Assembly (NCBI GenBank): GCA_963712565.1
Contig: CAVQIP010000072.1
Coordinates: 1-64,000, forward strand
DNA: 64,000 nucleotides
Direction: 5' to 3'
Source of the DNA: VAZQ01 sp963712565
Lineage (GTDB): Bacteria > Pseudomonadota > Alphaproteobacteria > Rhizobiales > Xanthobacteraceae
The stretch's first letter is position 1; each line of letters starts with the position of its first letter. Positions 15,972 to 24,256 of the stretch are shown here, in pieces. The notes beneath the pieces are model-generated. The model saw nothing but the letters and a program-made list of their open reading frames with translations. It did no database searches and had not been told where the DNA came from. The translations under genes were made by a program, and so were the position numbers.

Positions 15972-17017
15972 ATGCTCGATCTCTTTCCCTCCCGCGAGGC
16001 CGGCCGGTTCGGGCGCCGGCTCAAGCGCGCGCGCGGCGCGCGCATCCCGGTGACCGTCGTCACCGGCTTCCTCGGCGCCGGCAAGACCACGCTGGTGCGC
16101 CGCTTCCTTACGACACCGGAAGGCGCCGGCACCGCCGTCGTCATCAACGAGTTCGGCAGCGTCGGCATCGACGACGCGCTGATGCGCGGATCGAGCGACG
16201 AGGTGACGCTGCTCGGCAACGGCTGCCTGTGCTGCAACACCCGCTCCGACCTGCAGATCGCGCTGCGCAACCTCGTCGCCGAGCGCGCGCAGGGCACCGT
16301 GCCGCAGTTCGCCCGCATCCTGATCGAAACGAGCGGGCTCGCCGATCCCGGCCCGATCCTGCAGACCTTCGCCACCGATCGCGCGCTCGGCGGCGAATTC
16401 CACGTCGAGGTGGTGGTCGCCGTGATCGACGCCATGAGCGGGCTCGACACGCTCGACTGGTCGGCGGAGGCGCGCAAGCAAATCATCCTCGCCGACCGGC
16501 TGGTGGTGTCGAAGACCGATCTCGCCAAGCGGCCGGCGGTCGCGCGCCTGACCGCGCGCCTGCGCGAGCTCAATCCGCGCGCCGCGCTGCACACCGCGGT
16601 CGACGGCGAGCTCGACCCGCGCTGCCTCATCGAGGCGGACGCGACGCAAGATGCGCGCGCGACGCGGGCATGCCGGCTTCGTGGCCGAGGCCGAGCACAG
16701 CGACGGCATCCTGAGCTTCGTCCTCACCGACGACGCGCCGCTCTCCTGGGAGGTCTTTGCCCGCAGCATGGAGACGCTTGATCGCGCTGCGCGGCCCCGA
16801 CCTCCTGCGCGTGAAAGGCTTTCTCAACGTCGCCGGCTGCCGCGGGCCGGTGGTGGTGCACGTGGTCCAGCACCTCGCCCATCCGCCGGTCGAGCTCGCG
16901 GCCTGGCCGGACGCCGACCGCGCCAGCCGGCTCGTCTTCATCACCCGCAACATTCCGGAGCGCCAGGTGCGCGATCTGTTGAGCGCGGTGCGGGCGTTGG
17001 GGAGCGGCTGCGGTTAG
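15972..17017 (+). pseudogene. CobW/COG0523-type GTPase, interrupted by two frameshifts
   Basis: The N-terminal G domain is intact: Walker A TGFLGAGKTT (residues 31-40), the metal-binding GNGCLCC (Cys85, 87, 88), ETSGLADPG and VSKTDLAK. After about residue 220 the frame is lost. The continuation RRGHAGFVAEAEHSDGILSF is in the +1 frame from about 16650. Then IALRGPDLLRVKGFLNVAG to the stop at 17017, the CobW C-terminal domain, is in the +2 frame. Each jump is explained by one extra base: near CGCAAGATGCG at 16648, and a doubled T in ACGCTTGATC at about 16779. The family inserts or stores metals (cobalamin, nitrile hydratase, zinc homeostasis). It is either a pseudogene or an assembly error. Confidence 0.8.
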
Positions 17018-17231
17018 TCTAGCGAGCAACGACGCGTTTGCTGCGCGTGCCCGGCTCGAGCGGCGCAGAGCGCGCTGCCGTTGTCGGTCAGCGGCGTGCC
17101 GCGAACCTCGCGGCCGTCGTCAATCCGCCAAAGCTCCGTTCCGCAAATGCTCGAAAGGAGCTATCCTTCCGCCGTCGATCTTGGCTGCGACCTCGCGCGT
17201 GACGAGGTGAGCCAAACAGGAGGAGGACGAG

Positions 17232-17624
17232 ATGGCCACAAGCGTCAAGCAGATGATGGAAGCCGCCAATGCCGCGGTGCCGCGCCTCACCCCGGCGCAG
17301 GCGCGCGAGATGATGGCCAAGGGCGATACCCTGGTGGTCGACGTGCGCGACGCACCGGAACTGGAAAAGAGCGGCAAGGTCGCCGGCGCCGTGCACGTCT
17401 CGCGCGGCATGCTGGAATTCCGCGCCGATCCCGAGTCGCCCTATCACGACAACAATTTCAGCAAGGACAAGACGGTCATCCTGTACTGCGCGTCCGGCGG
17501 GCGCTCGGCATTGAGCGGCAAGGTGCTCAAGGACATGGGCTACGACCGCGTTTACAACCTCGGCGCGTTCAAGGACTGGGCCGAAGGCGGCGGCGCGATC
17601 GACCAAGTGAAGCCCGCCCCGTGA
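17232..17624 (+). CDS. Rhodanese-domain protein
   Basis: A 130-residue single rhodanese domain. It has LVVDVRDAPELEKSGKVAGA (substrate-entry side), the HVSRGMLEF loop and the active-site loop YCASGGRSAL with the catalytic Cys at residue 86, followed by GYDRVYNLGAFKDW. Such proteins carry persulfide sulfur for thiosulfate or cyanide detoxification or sulfur relay; the specific acceptor is unknown. There is no signal peptide. ATG 17232 follows AGGAGGAGG, a strong ribosome site. It is probably transcribed alone, since the pseudogene upstream ends 214 bases away. Confidence 0.9.
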   Translation: MATSVKQMMEAANAAVPRLTPAQAREMMAKGDTLVVDVRDAPELEKSGKVAGAVHVSRGMLEFRADPESPYHDNNFSKDKTVILYCASGGRSALSGKVLKDMGYDRVYNLGAFKDWAEGGGAIDQVKPAP

Positions 17625-17665
17625 GAGCGCCGCAAATTTCGAGCCCGGACCCCGCGCCAGGCGGT

Positions 17666-17695
17666 GACTACGTTGCGACTACGCTATTGACTACG
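17666..17695. promoter_or_regulatory. Three phased direct repeats GACTACG
   Basis: GACTACG occurs at 17666-17672, 17677-17683 and 17689-17695, spaced 11 and 12 bases start to start, about one helical turn. The third is followed by TAACGTGG. This could be a multi-site operator, but no gene starts within 700 bases on the plus strand, so a regulatory role is only a possibility. It lies 40 bases after the rhodanese stop. Confidence 0.3.
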
Positions 17696-17855
17696 TAACG
17701 TGGCTATGCTACATGAGTTGCAAGTTCCCGTTCCTCGAGCGGGCGCCCCTCGACGCGAAAATGCGTCGCGGAACGAAACGCGTCGCAGAACAAAGACGCG
17801 CGCGTTCTCCGACATCGGGAGATTTTGAGCCGCGAGCGCGGTCGTCGTGACAGCG

Positions 17856-18064
17856 CCCTCGCCCCACCGGAACTCGGGCTTGCCCGAGTTCCGGCACTCT
17901 CTAGAGATTGCCGAAGTCGGATGAATCCGACTTCGGCTGGGGGAGAGGGCAACTCGATGCATCGATGCACAAGGAGCGGTGAGGGGGCGTTGCATCAAGG
18001 CCCCCTCACCCATTCGAATTCGCCGGGCCACCATTGCGCCCTCTCCCTCGAGGGGGAGAGGGCA
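17856..18064. repeat. Composite palindromic repeat with inverted twin-hairpin insert
   Basis: An outer element of the CCCTC(G/T)CCCCA / TGGGGGAGAGGG family continues to GGGGGCGTTGCATC ... CCCCCTCACCC and ends in CCTCTCCCTCGAGGGGGAGAGG. Inside lies a twin hairpin in the opposite order to most copies. Arms CCGGAACTCGGGC/GCCCGAGTTCCGG lie at 17867-17894 (13-bp perfect), then spacer CACTCTCTAGAGATT, then arms GCCGAAGTCGGAT/ATCCGACTTCGGC at 17910-17937 (13-bp perfect). Confidence 0.85.
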
Positions 18065-18402
18065 CGAAAGGCGGCAGCGGCGCCGTGGGTCGTCAGTTCC
18101 ATTGTTTTTCATTGTTCTTCACGATGGCGAAGATCGAAAAACGCTTGCGCTGCCGCGCTTTGTGCTCCCGGCCCCTTGTATTTTCCTTGTTGTTTACAAT
18201 GGCCGCGGCGGATCGAGCGAGCCGAGTTCGGTCCGTTCGCGTGAGCCGCCGGCGCGGCAAGAAAGCTCAGCCGGGGTGTTTCCCTGCGCCGCGCCTTGGA
18301 CTAGCCTTGCCAGCCTAGAACAATTCGCAAATGCAGCGAAAATCGTCGGCCGATGCGCGATCGGTCGCCGCCGATGTTGCATCCCCAGGGAGACATGCCC
18401 CC
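18065..18402. other. Gap with no recognisable gene
   Basis: Between the composite repeat and the iron-sulfur subunit gene there is no frame I can defend. The part at about 18100-18205 is AT-richer than its surroundings (CATTGTTTTTCATTGTTC and TATTTTCCTTGTTGTTTAC), which would suit a promoter for the oxidoreductase genes downstream. A CAGGGAGAC ribosome-site-like stretch precedes ATG 18403. Confidence 0.5.
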
Positions 18403-18868
18403 ATGGCTCGAATGAATCTCGACGTGAACGGCAAGGTCCATACCATCGATGCCGATCCCGACATGCCGTTGCTCTATGCGCTGCGCAACGACCTCGGGCT
18501 CAACAACCCGCATTTCGGCTGCGGGCTGGCGCAATGCGGCGCCTGCACCGTCCACGTCGACGGCCAGGCCGTGCGCTCCTGCGTCACGCCGGTCTCGGCG
18601 GTGAGCGACCGCCAAGGTCGTGACCCTTGCCGGCCTCGGCACGCCCGACAAGCCGCACCCGATCCAGAAGGCCTATGTCGAGGAGCAGGTGCCGCAATGC
18701 GGCTATTGCATCAACGGCTGGATCATGACGGCGGCGTCGCTGCTCAATCAGAAGAAGAAGCCGACCGACGCCGAGATCAAGGATGCGCTCACCGGCCTCA
18801 AGTGCCGCTGCGGCACGCATATGGGCATCATGCGCGCGGTCAAGCGCGCGTCCGAGATGATGGGTTGA
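18403..18868 (+). pseudogene. [2Fe-2S] small subunit of an isoquinoline 1-oxidoreductase-like hydroxylase, with one frameshift
   Basis: The first part (MARMNLDVNGKVHTIDADPD...) is a plant-type ferredoxin domain with Cys40, Cys45, Cys48 and Cys60 (HFGCGLAQCGACTV, VRSC). After PVSAV the frame is lost. The second domain (VEEQVPQCGYCINGW and GLKCRCGTHMGIM, the CxxC...CRC cluster) is in the +1 frame and ends at TGA 18866-18868. Removing one C from GCGACCGCCAAGG at about 18609 restores one continuous 155-residue protein of normal IorA length. It is followed 11 bases later by the molybdenum subunit. It may be truly broken or a sequencing error; with the error corrected it would be a full subunit. 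Confidence 0.85.
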
Positions 18869-18879
18869 GGGAGGCGACG

Positions 18880-21183
18880 ATGACCAGACACGAAAAAGCC
18901 GCGCAGTTCTCCCGCCGTTCGCTGCTCAAGGCCGGCGGCGCGCTGGTGGTCTCGGTCGGCGCGCCGATCGGGCTCGACACCGTACTCGGCATCGGCCAAG
19001 CCTTCGCGCAAGGCACCTTGGCGCAGGGGGCGAAGCCGCCGCTCACTCCCGACCAGCTCTCCTCCTACATCGCCGTCAATACCGACGGCACCGTCTCCGC
19101 CTTCTTCGGCAAGATGGACATGGGCCAGGGCCTGTTCGTCGCCATCGGCCAGATCGTGGCGGAAGAGCTCGACGTGCCGTTCAAGGCCGTGACCGTGATC
19201 ATGGGCGACACCGCCACCAGCGTGAACCAGGGCGGCGCCTCGGGCTCGACCGGCATCCAGAACGGCGGCAAGCAGATGCGCATGGCCGCCGCCGAGGCGC
19301 GGCGCGTGCTCGTCGAGATGGCGTCCGCCAAGCTCGGCCTGCCGGCGGAGGCGCTCACCGTCAGCGACGGCGTCGTGCACGCCAAGGCCGATGCGTCGAA
19401 GAAGGCGTCCTATGCCGAGCTGATCGGCGGGCGCTACTTCAACGTCCAGCTCGACTGGAACAAGCAGATGGGCAATCCGCTCTATGCTCCCGGCAAGGCG
19501 CAGCCGAAGGACCCGAAGGACCACAAGATCGTCGGCCAGCCGATCGCCCGCGAGGACATCGCGCCCAAGGTCTACGCGCAGGAGGACTTCTGCACCGACG
19601 TCAAGGTGCCGGGCATGGCGCACGGCCGCATGATCCGTCCGGCGATCGCCGGCAGCGTGCCGGTGAAGGTCGACGACAGCGCGATCAAGGACATCCCGGG
19701 CGCCAAGGTGGTGTGGGAGCAGGGCTTCCTCGGGGTCGTCGCCGACAAGGAATGGGACGCGATCAAGGCGGCGGAGAAGCTCAAGGTGGAATGGTCGGAC
19801 GCCAAGCCCCCGTTCCCCGACCAGGCCGCGCTCTACGATCACATCCGCAAGGCCGCCGTGCGCAAGCGCGAGATCGGCGGCAAGGAAGCCGGCAACGTCG
19901 ACGAGGTCTTCAAGACCGCCGCGCGCGTGGTCGAGGCCGAGTACGAGTGGCCGTTCCAGTCGCACGCCTGCATGGGCCCGGCCTGCGCGCTGGTCGAGAT
20001 CAAGGACGGCAACGTCACCTGCTGGACCGGCTCGCAGAAGCCGCATTTCGTGCAGAACGGGATCGCCGGCACGCTCGGCATCGCGGCCGACAAGATCCAC
20101 GTGGTCTGGGTGGTCGGCCCCGGCTCCTACGGCCGCAGCGACGCCGACGACGCCGCCATGGACGCCGCGGTGCTGGCGAAGGCCACCGGCCGGCCGGTGC
20201 GCGTGCAATACACGCGCGCGCAGGCGACCGGCTGGGATCCGAAGGGCCCGGCCTCCATCCACCGCGCCCGCGCCGCCATCGACGCGTCCGGCAAGGTCAT
20301 CGCCTACGAGTTCACCAGCAAGGGGTTCTCGCGCATCGACGTGCAGACCAACGGCAGCAAGCCGCCGGACACGCTGGCCGGTCAGCTGCGCGGGGTGCCG
20401 CTGGTGATCAACGACGGCTTCGGCGTGCCCGCCGAATCCTACGAGTTCGCCAACAAGCGATTGGCGTGGGAGACCATCGCGCCGCTGCTCGACCGCGGCT
20501 CGCCGCTGCGCAGCGCGCATCTGCGCGATCCGGTCGGACCGCAGATCCACTTCGCCAGCGAGTCGTTCATGGACGAGCTGGCGGCGGCGCTCGCCCTCGA
20601 CCCGGTCGAGTTCCGCCTGCGCCACGTCAAGGATGCGCGCGACATCGCGGTGATCAAGGCCGCGGCCGCCAAGGCGGGCTGGCAATCGCGGCCGTCGCCG
20701 CGGCGCGACCAGACCGGCAACAAGGTCAGCGGCCGCGGCATCGCCTATTCGCAGCGCAACGGCACGCGCTGCGCCATCGTCGCCGAGGTCGACATCGACC
20801 GCGCGAGCGGCAAGATCTGGGCGCGCAAGTTCACCGTCGCCCACGACTGCGGCCAGATCATCAATCCCGACGGGCTCAAGCACACCATCGAGGGCAACAT
20901 CGTGCAGGGCGTGAGCCGCACGCTGTGGGAGGAGGTCAAGTTCGACGGCAAGAACGTCACCACGGTCGACTGGATGACCTATCCGATCCTCGACATCACC
21001 GAGACGCCGGAGACGATCGACACCGTGCTGATCAACCATCCGGAGCTCGCGCCCACCGGCGCCGGCGAGCCGTCGATCCGCCCGGTGGCGGCGGCGATCG
21101 CCAACGCGATCTTCGACGCCACCGGCGTGCGCATCCGGCGGGTGCCGTTCTCGCCCGACCGGGTGAAGCAGGCCCTGTCGTAA
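18880..21183 (+). CDS. Molybdopterin-binding large subunit, isoquinoline 1-oxidoreductase (IorB)-like
   Basis: A 767-residue protein of the xanthine oxidase superfamily, IorB/aldehyde-oxidase type. A Tat signal (SRRSLLKAGGALVVSVG, Arg12-13) directs it to the periplasm. Features include GKMDMGQGLFVAIGQIVAEEL, GGASGSTGIQNGGKQMR, GPGSYGRSDADDAAMDAAV in the active-site region, and PTGAGEPSIRPVAAA near the C terminus with the family's catalytic Glu. ATG 18880 has GGAGGCGACG upstream. The frame happens to remain open back to 18331 through the frameshifted small-subunit gene, so it can be misannotated as a fusion. It needs the [2Fe-2S] subunit and usually a cytochrome; no cytochrome is adjacent. The substrate is an N-heterocycle or aldehyde (inference). 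Confidence 0.88.
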   Translation: MTRHEKAAQFSRRSLLKAGGALVVSVGAPIGLDTVLGIGQAFAQGTLAQGAKPPLTPDQLSSYIAVNTDGTVSAFFGKMDMGQGLFVAIGQIVAEELDVPFKAVTVIMGDTATSVNQGGASGSTGIQNGGKQMRMAAAEARRVLVEMASAKLGLPAEALTVSDGVVHAKADASKKASYAELIGGRYFNVQLDWNKQMGNPLYAPGKAQPKDPKDHKIVGQPIAREDIAPKVYAQEDFCTDVKVPGMAHGRMIRPAIAGSVPVKVDDSAIKDIPGAKVVWEQGFLGVVADKEWDAIKAAEKLKVEWSDAKPPFPDQAALYDHIRKAAVRKREIGGKEAGNVDEVFKTAARVVEAEYEWPFQSHACMGPACALVEIKDGNVTCWTGSQKPHFVQNGIAGTLGIAADKIHVVWVVGPGSYGRSDADDAAMDAAVLAKATGRPVRVQYTRAQATGWDPKGPASIHRARAAIDASGKVIAYEFTSKGFSRIDVQTNGSKPPDTLAGQLRGVPLVINDGFGVPAESYEFANKRLAWETIAPLLDRGSPLRSAHLRDPVGPQIHFASESFMDELAAALALDPVEFRLRHVKDARDIAVIKAAAAKAGWQSRPSPRRDQTGNKVSGRGIAYSQRNGTRCAIVAEVDIDRASGKIWARKFTVAHDCGQIINPDGLKHTIEGNIVQGVSRTLWEEVKFDGKNVTTVDWMTYPILDITETPETIDTVLINHPELAPTGAGEPSIRPVAAAIANAIFDATGVRIRRVPFSPDRVKQALS

Positions 21184-21210
21184 ACGTCACGACGTAGGGA
21201 CTCGCCGCTG

Positions 21211-21321
21211 GCTCGGTGTGCTCCCTCTCCCCATTTGGGGAGAGGGTCGGGGTGAGGGGGTTACAGGACTCTCGATAGACCTTAACCCCTCTCCCTATGG
21301 GAGAGGGAGCGCACCGAGTGC
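21211..21321. repeat. Palindromic repeat, CTCCCTCTCCCC/GGGGAGAGGG family
   Basis: CCCTCTCCCCATTTGGGGAG(AGGG) on the left and CCCTCTCCCTATGGGAGAGGG on the right, with outer arms GGCTCGGTGTGCTC and GAGCGCACCGAGTGC complementary to each other. It occupies nearly the whole gap between the molybdenum subunit and the CoA-transferase-fold gene. Confidence 0.85.
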
Positions 21322-21349
21322 GTGGCTCAGTCTGTGGTACACTTCTGCT

Positions 21350-22159
21350 ATGATCTGCTCCCTCGATCAGGCACTCGCCCCCATCACCGACGGCTGCGTG
21401 CTGGCGGTGCCGCGCGAGGTCTCGGGCGTGGCCATGGCGGCGACGCGCGCGCTGATCCGCCGCGGCGTCAAGCGGCTGCACCTCGTCGCGCTGCCGACCT
21501 CGAGCCTGCAGGCCGATCTCCTCATCGGCGCCGGCTGCGTCGAGACGATCGAGACCTCGGCGGTCAGTCTCGGCGAATTCGGGCCGGCGCCGCGCTTCAC
21601 CGCCGCCGTGATGGCGGGCACGATCGCGGTGAAGGACGCGACTTGCCCGGCGCTGCATGCGGGCTTCCAGGCGGCGGAAAAAGGCGTTCCGTTCATGCCG
21701 CTGCGCGGGCTGCTCGGCTCCGACCTGCTCGCGCACCGGCCGGACTGGACGGTGATCGACAACCCGTTCGGCAACGACGATCCGATCGTGCTGCTGCCGG
21801 CGATCAGGCCCGACGTCGCCCTGTTCCACGCCCCGCTCGCCGACCGCGACGGCAATGTCTGGATCGGCCGCGACCGCGAGCTCGCCACCATGGCGCACGC
21901 CGCGGCGAAGACCGTGGTGACGGTGGAGAAAGTCCACGACGGCAATCTGTTCGACGATCCCCGGCTCGCCGCCGGCGCGCTCGGCGGTTTCTACCTCGAG
22001 GCCATCGCCGTCGCGCCGCAAGGGGCATGGCCGCTGGCGCTCGCCGACCATTATCCGGCCGACGCGACGCACATGACCGACTACGCGCGCCTGGCGGCGA
22101 CGGCCGAAGGCTTTGCCGCCTATCTCGACCGCCACGTGCATGCCCAGCGCGCCGCGTAA
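21350..22159 (+). CDS. CoA-transferase-fold subunit A (COG1788 type)
   Basis: A 269-residue protein of the subunit-A class (glutaconate/3-oxoacid CoA-transferase alpha, or IpdA-like). It has a GVAMAATRALIRRGVKRLHLV Rossmann-like start, VPFMPLRGLLGSDLL, and DVALFHAPLADRDGNVWIGR, the characteristic HAxxADxxGN segment. It pairs with the subunit B encoded 93 bases downstream. Families with this fold either move CoA between acids or, as in IpdAB, hydrolyse a ring-cleavage CoA thioester. The start ATG 21350 lies just after a palindromic repeat; no strong ribosome site is visible (CTTCTGCT precedes it), so the start is only moderately sure. Confidence 0.82.
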   Translation: MICSLDQALAPITDGCVLAVPREVSGVAMAATRALIRRGVKRLHLVALPTSSLQADLLIGAGCVETIETSAVSLGEFGPAPRFTAAVMAGTIAVKDATCPALHAGFQAAEKGVPFMPLRGLLGSDLLAHRPDWTVIDNPFGNDDPIVLLPAIRPDVALFHAPLADRDGNVWIGRDRELATMAHAAAKTVVTVEKVHDGNLFDDPRLAAGALGGFYLEAIAVAPQGAWPLALADHYPADATHMTDYARLAATAEGFAAYLDRHVHAQRAA

Positions 22160-22177
22160 CAGCTCTATCCACTCATC

Positions 22178-22258
22178 ATGCGCGGGCTTGACCCGCGCAT
22201 CCACGTCGTTCGTTGCGCGGAAAAGACGTGGATGGCCGGACCAAGTCCGGCCATGACG
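22178..22258. repeat. Palindromic repeat (GCGGGCTTGACCCGC / GGCCGGACCAAGTCCGGCC) supplying a start codon
   Basis: Hairpin 1 is ATGCGCGGGCTTGACCCGCG(CAT) at 22178-22200, the centre contains CCACGTCGTTCG ... AAAAGACGTGG, and hairpin 2 is ATGGCCGGACCAAGTCCGG(CCAT) at 22232-22255. The ATG at 22253 that begins the subunit B coding sequence is the last arm of hairpin 2. Interrupted relatives are at 4131-4283 and 29165-29312. Confidence 0.85.
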
Positions 22259-23002
22259 GCGGGAGAGAGCATCCGCGAGGAAGAATTCCTAGCCAACACC
22301 ATCGCCGGCCTGATCGGCGATGCCCGCCACGTCGCCGTCGGCAACGCTTCTCCCATCCCGGCGGCCGCCGCGTTGCTGGCGCGCGAGCGCGGCCACGGGC
22401 GGCCGTATGTGTCGCTGCTCGGCAGCCGGCGCCAAAACTTCTTCACCGACGGTGGGCGCGAGCTGTTCGACTGCGCCGGCCAGGGCCGCATCGACGCGTT
22501 CTTCCTTTCCGGCGCGCAGATCGACGGCGAGGCCAACATCAACCTGGTCAGCGTCGGCGACTACGCCCATCCCAAGGCGCGCTTTCCCGGCTCGTTCGGC
22601 TCGGGCTACCTGTACTATGTCGTGCCCAAGGTGATCCTGTTCCGGCTCGAGCACACGCGCCGCACGCTGGTGGAGAAGGTGGATTTCATCAGCGCCGCCG
22701 GAACGAGCCCGGACAACGTCCATCGCCCGGGCGGCCCGTGCGCGCTCATCACCACGCGCTGCCTGTTCGCCTTCGACCGGAGCCGGCGGCGCTTTACGCT
22801 CGCGAGCGTGCATCCCGGTCACACGGTTGCCGAGGTGGTGGAGAACACCGGCTTCGACTTCGATTGGAGCGCAGATGTACCGGTGACGGCGGCCCCTTCC
22901 CCGGAGGAGCTCCGCCTGCTGCGGACGGTGGTCGCCCCGCAGCTCACCGAGGTCTATCCGCGCTTCGCCGCCGAGGTGTTCGGGATCGCGCAAAGCGTTT
23001 AG
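22253..23002 (+). CDS. CoA-transferase-fold subunit B (COG2057 type), catalytic Glu not apparent
   Basis: A 249-residue partner of the preceding subunit A. Recognisable segments are RHVAVGNASPIPAAAALLAR, FDCAGQGRIDAFFLSGAQID, GEANINLVSVGD and SVHPGHTVAEVVENTGF. The longer frame from 22178 translates a palindromic repeat, so I place the start at ATG 22253 within the repeat's last arm; there is no good ribosome site. In true CoA-transferases subunit B has a catalytic Glu in a (S/T)E(S/N)G-like loop; here the corresponding stretch reads YVSLLGSRRQNFFTDG with no Glu. IpdB-type hydrolases also lack that Glu, so a ring-cleaving hydrolase is a real alternative. Confidence 0.8.
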   Translation: MTAGESIREEEFLANTIAGLIGDARHVAVGNASPIPAAAALLARERGHGRPYVSLLGSRRQNFFTDGGRELFDCAGQGRIDAFFLSGAQIDGEANINLVSVGDYAHPKARFPGSFGSGYLYYVVPKVILFRLEHTRRTLVEKVDFISAAGTSPDNVHRPGGPCALITTRCLFAFDRSRRRFTLASVHPGHTVAEVVENTGFDFDWSADVPVTAAPSPEELRLLRTVVAPQLTEVYPRFAAEVFGIAQSV

Positions 23003-23012
23003 CCATACTCGG

Positions 23013-23086
23013 TGTCGTCCCCGCGCAAGCGGGGACCCATAATCACCGACTCTGGAATATGGGTCCCCGCTTTCGCGGGGACGACA
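23013..23086. repeat. Palindromic repeat, GTCGTCCCCGCG/CGCGGGGACGAC family
   Basis: Complete copy: arms GTGTCGTCCCCGCGCAAGCG(GGGACCCAT) and GGGTCCCCGCTTTCGCGGGG(ACGACA), centre AATCACCGACTCTGGAATAT. It lies immediately after the stop of the subunit B gene and could act as a 3' hairpin for it. Confidence 0.88.
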
Positions 23087-23179
23087 CGATATAAAGACCA
23101 TTTGCAGACCACGCGCCGGCATGGTCTTTATGCGCCGCGCGGCCGGTCCGGGCCGACAAGACGCTCAAGGGGTACACTC

Positions 23180-24256
23180 GTGAACCAAGTCGAAGTCGCA
23201 GTGATCGGCACCGGCTGGTGCGGCGGCATTCGCGCGGAGACGCTGTCGCGCTCCGCGCTGGTGGACAAGCTCCACATCTGCGAAATCCGCCCCGACCGCC
23301 TGGCCGAGGTCAAGGCGCTCACCAAGCCGGCGACGGCGACGCTCGACTATCACGACATCATCAGGAATCCGAAAATTTCGGTGGTCTATGTCTGCACCAC
23401 GCCGGAGCAGAACCACTACCCGATCACCCGCGACTGCCTCAAAGCCGGCAAGCACGTGCTGCTGGAGAAGCCGATCGCCATGGAGCTGTGGGAGGCGGAC
23501 GAGCTGATCACGCTGGCGAGGCGCGCAAAACTCAAATTCACCATCGGCTATTCGCAGCGGTTCAATCCCAAATTCGCCTATGCCAAGAAGAAGATTACCG
23601 ACGGCACGCTCGGCAAGGTGGTCTCGGTGATGGTGAGCCGGCATCTGAGCCGCGGGCTCGGCGCCAAGATCGCCAAGCGGGTGAAGCTTTCGCCGGTGGT
23701 GATGGAGTCCACCCACGATCTCGATTTCGTGTTCTGGCTGCTCGAGCCGGCGAAGCCGGTGCGGGTCTACTCGCAGGGCGCCTACGGCTACATGCAGCCG
23801 ATCAACGGCTCCTACGACGTCATGTGGTCGCTGGTCACCATGGACAACGGCATGCTGGTGGCGATCGGCGGCGGCTGGAACCTGCCGCCGGGCTACCCCA
23901 ATTTCTGCTCGACCTGGGTCGAGATCACCGGCACCGAGGGCGCCCTGATCCTCGACGACACCCATCGCGAGGCCTGGCTCAACACCGTGGCCGACGGCAC
24001 CCGCTTTCCCATGTCGACCATGCCGGGCGAGCAGGTCGACCACGTGTTCGCGGGACAGATGGGGCCGGAGACCATCCACTTCCTGGAGGCCTGCATCATG
24101 GACCGGCCGGTGATGGTGACGCCGGAGAGCGCGCGCATGGTGATGGAGGCCTATACCGCCGCCGATCTAAGCGCCGAGCGCAACGAGCCGGTCGACCTGC
24201 CGCTGTCGAACGCGGCGCTGTCCGCGGTCGCCGAAATGGTGGGGGGCAAGCGATGA
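23180..24256 (+). CDS. Gfo/Idh/MocA-family oxidoreductase (first of overlapping pair)
   Basis: A 358-residue NAD(P)-dependent dehydrogenase. The Rossmann motif VAVIGTGWCGG is at the N terminus, VYVCTTPEQNHYPI follows, and the family motif GKHVLLEKPIAMEL carries the EKP Lys. The C-terminal GFO_IDH_MocA half has VVMESTHDLDFVFWLL and EITGTEGALILDDTHREAW. I start at GTG 23180 (MNQVEVAVIG), with an AAGGGG site a few bases upstream; the longer frame to 23012 runs through a palindromic repeat. It overlaps the next gene by ATGA. The family acts on sugars, inositols and sugar acids, and also on aromatic dihydrodiols or phthalate-type cis-diols. The substrate is unknown. Confidence 0.87.
   Translation: MNQVEVAVIGTGWCGGIRAETLSRSALVDKLHICEIRPDRLAEVKALTKPATATLDYHDIIRNPKISVVYVCTTPEQNHYPITRDCLKAGKHVLLEKPIAMELWEADELITLARRAKLKFTIGYSQRFNPKFAYAKKKITDGTLGKVVSVMVSRHLSRGLGAKIAKRVKLSPVVMESTHDLDFVFWLLEPAKPVRVYSQGAYGYMQPINGSYDVMWSLVTMDNGMLVAIGGGWNLPPGYPNFCSTWVEITGTEGALILDDTHREAWLNTVADGTRFPMSTMPGEQVDHVFAGQMGPETIHFLEACIMDRPVMVTPESARMVMEAYTAADLSAERNEPVDLPLSNAALSAVAEMVGGKR

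Noticed and set aside
17684..18112. Minus-strand open frames of 142 and 88 codons near the composite repeat
   Set aside because: They are translations of the palindromic repeats, without ribosome sites or family similarity.
18331..21183. A single fused iron-sulfur/molybdenum oxidoreductase of 950 residues
   Set aside because: After residue about 92 the frame reads through non-homologous sequence until the true large-subunit start at 18880, while the second iron-sulfur domain lies in another frame. The fusion is an artefact of a one-base shift.
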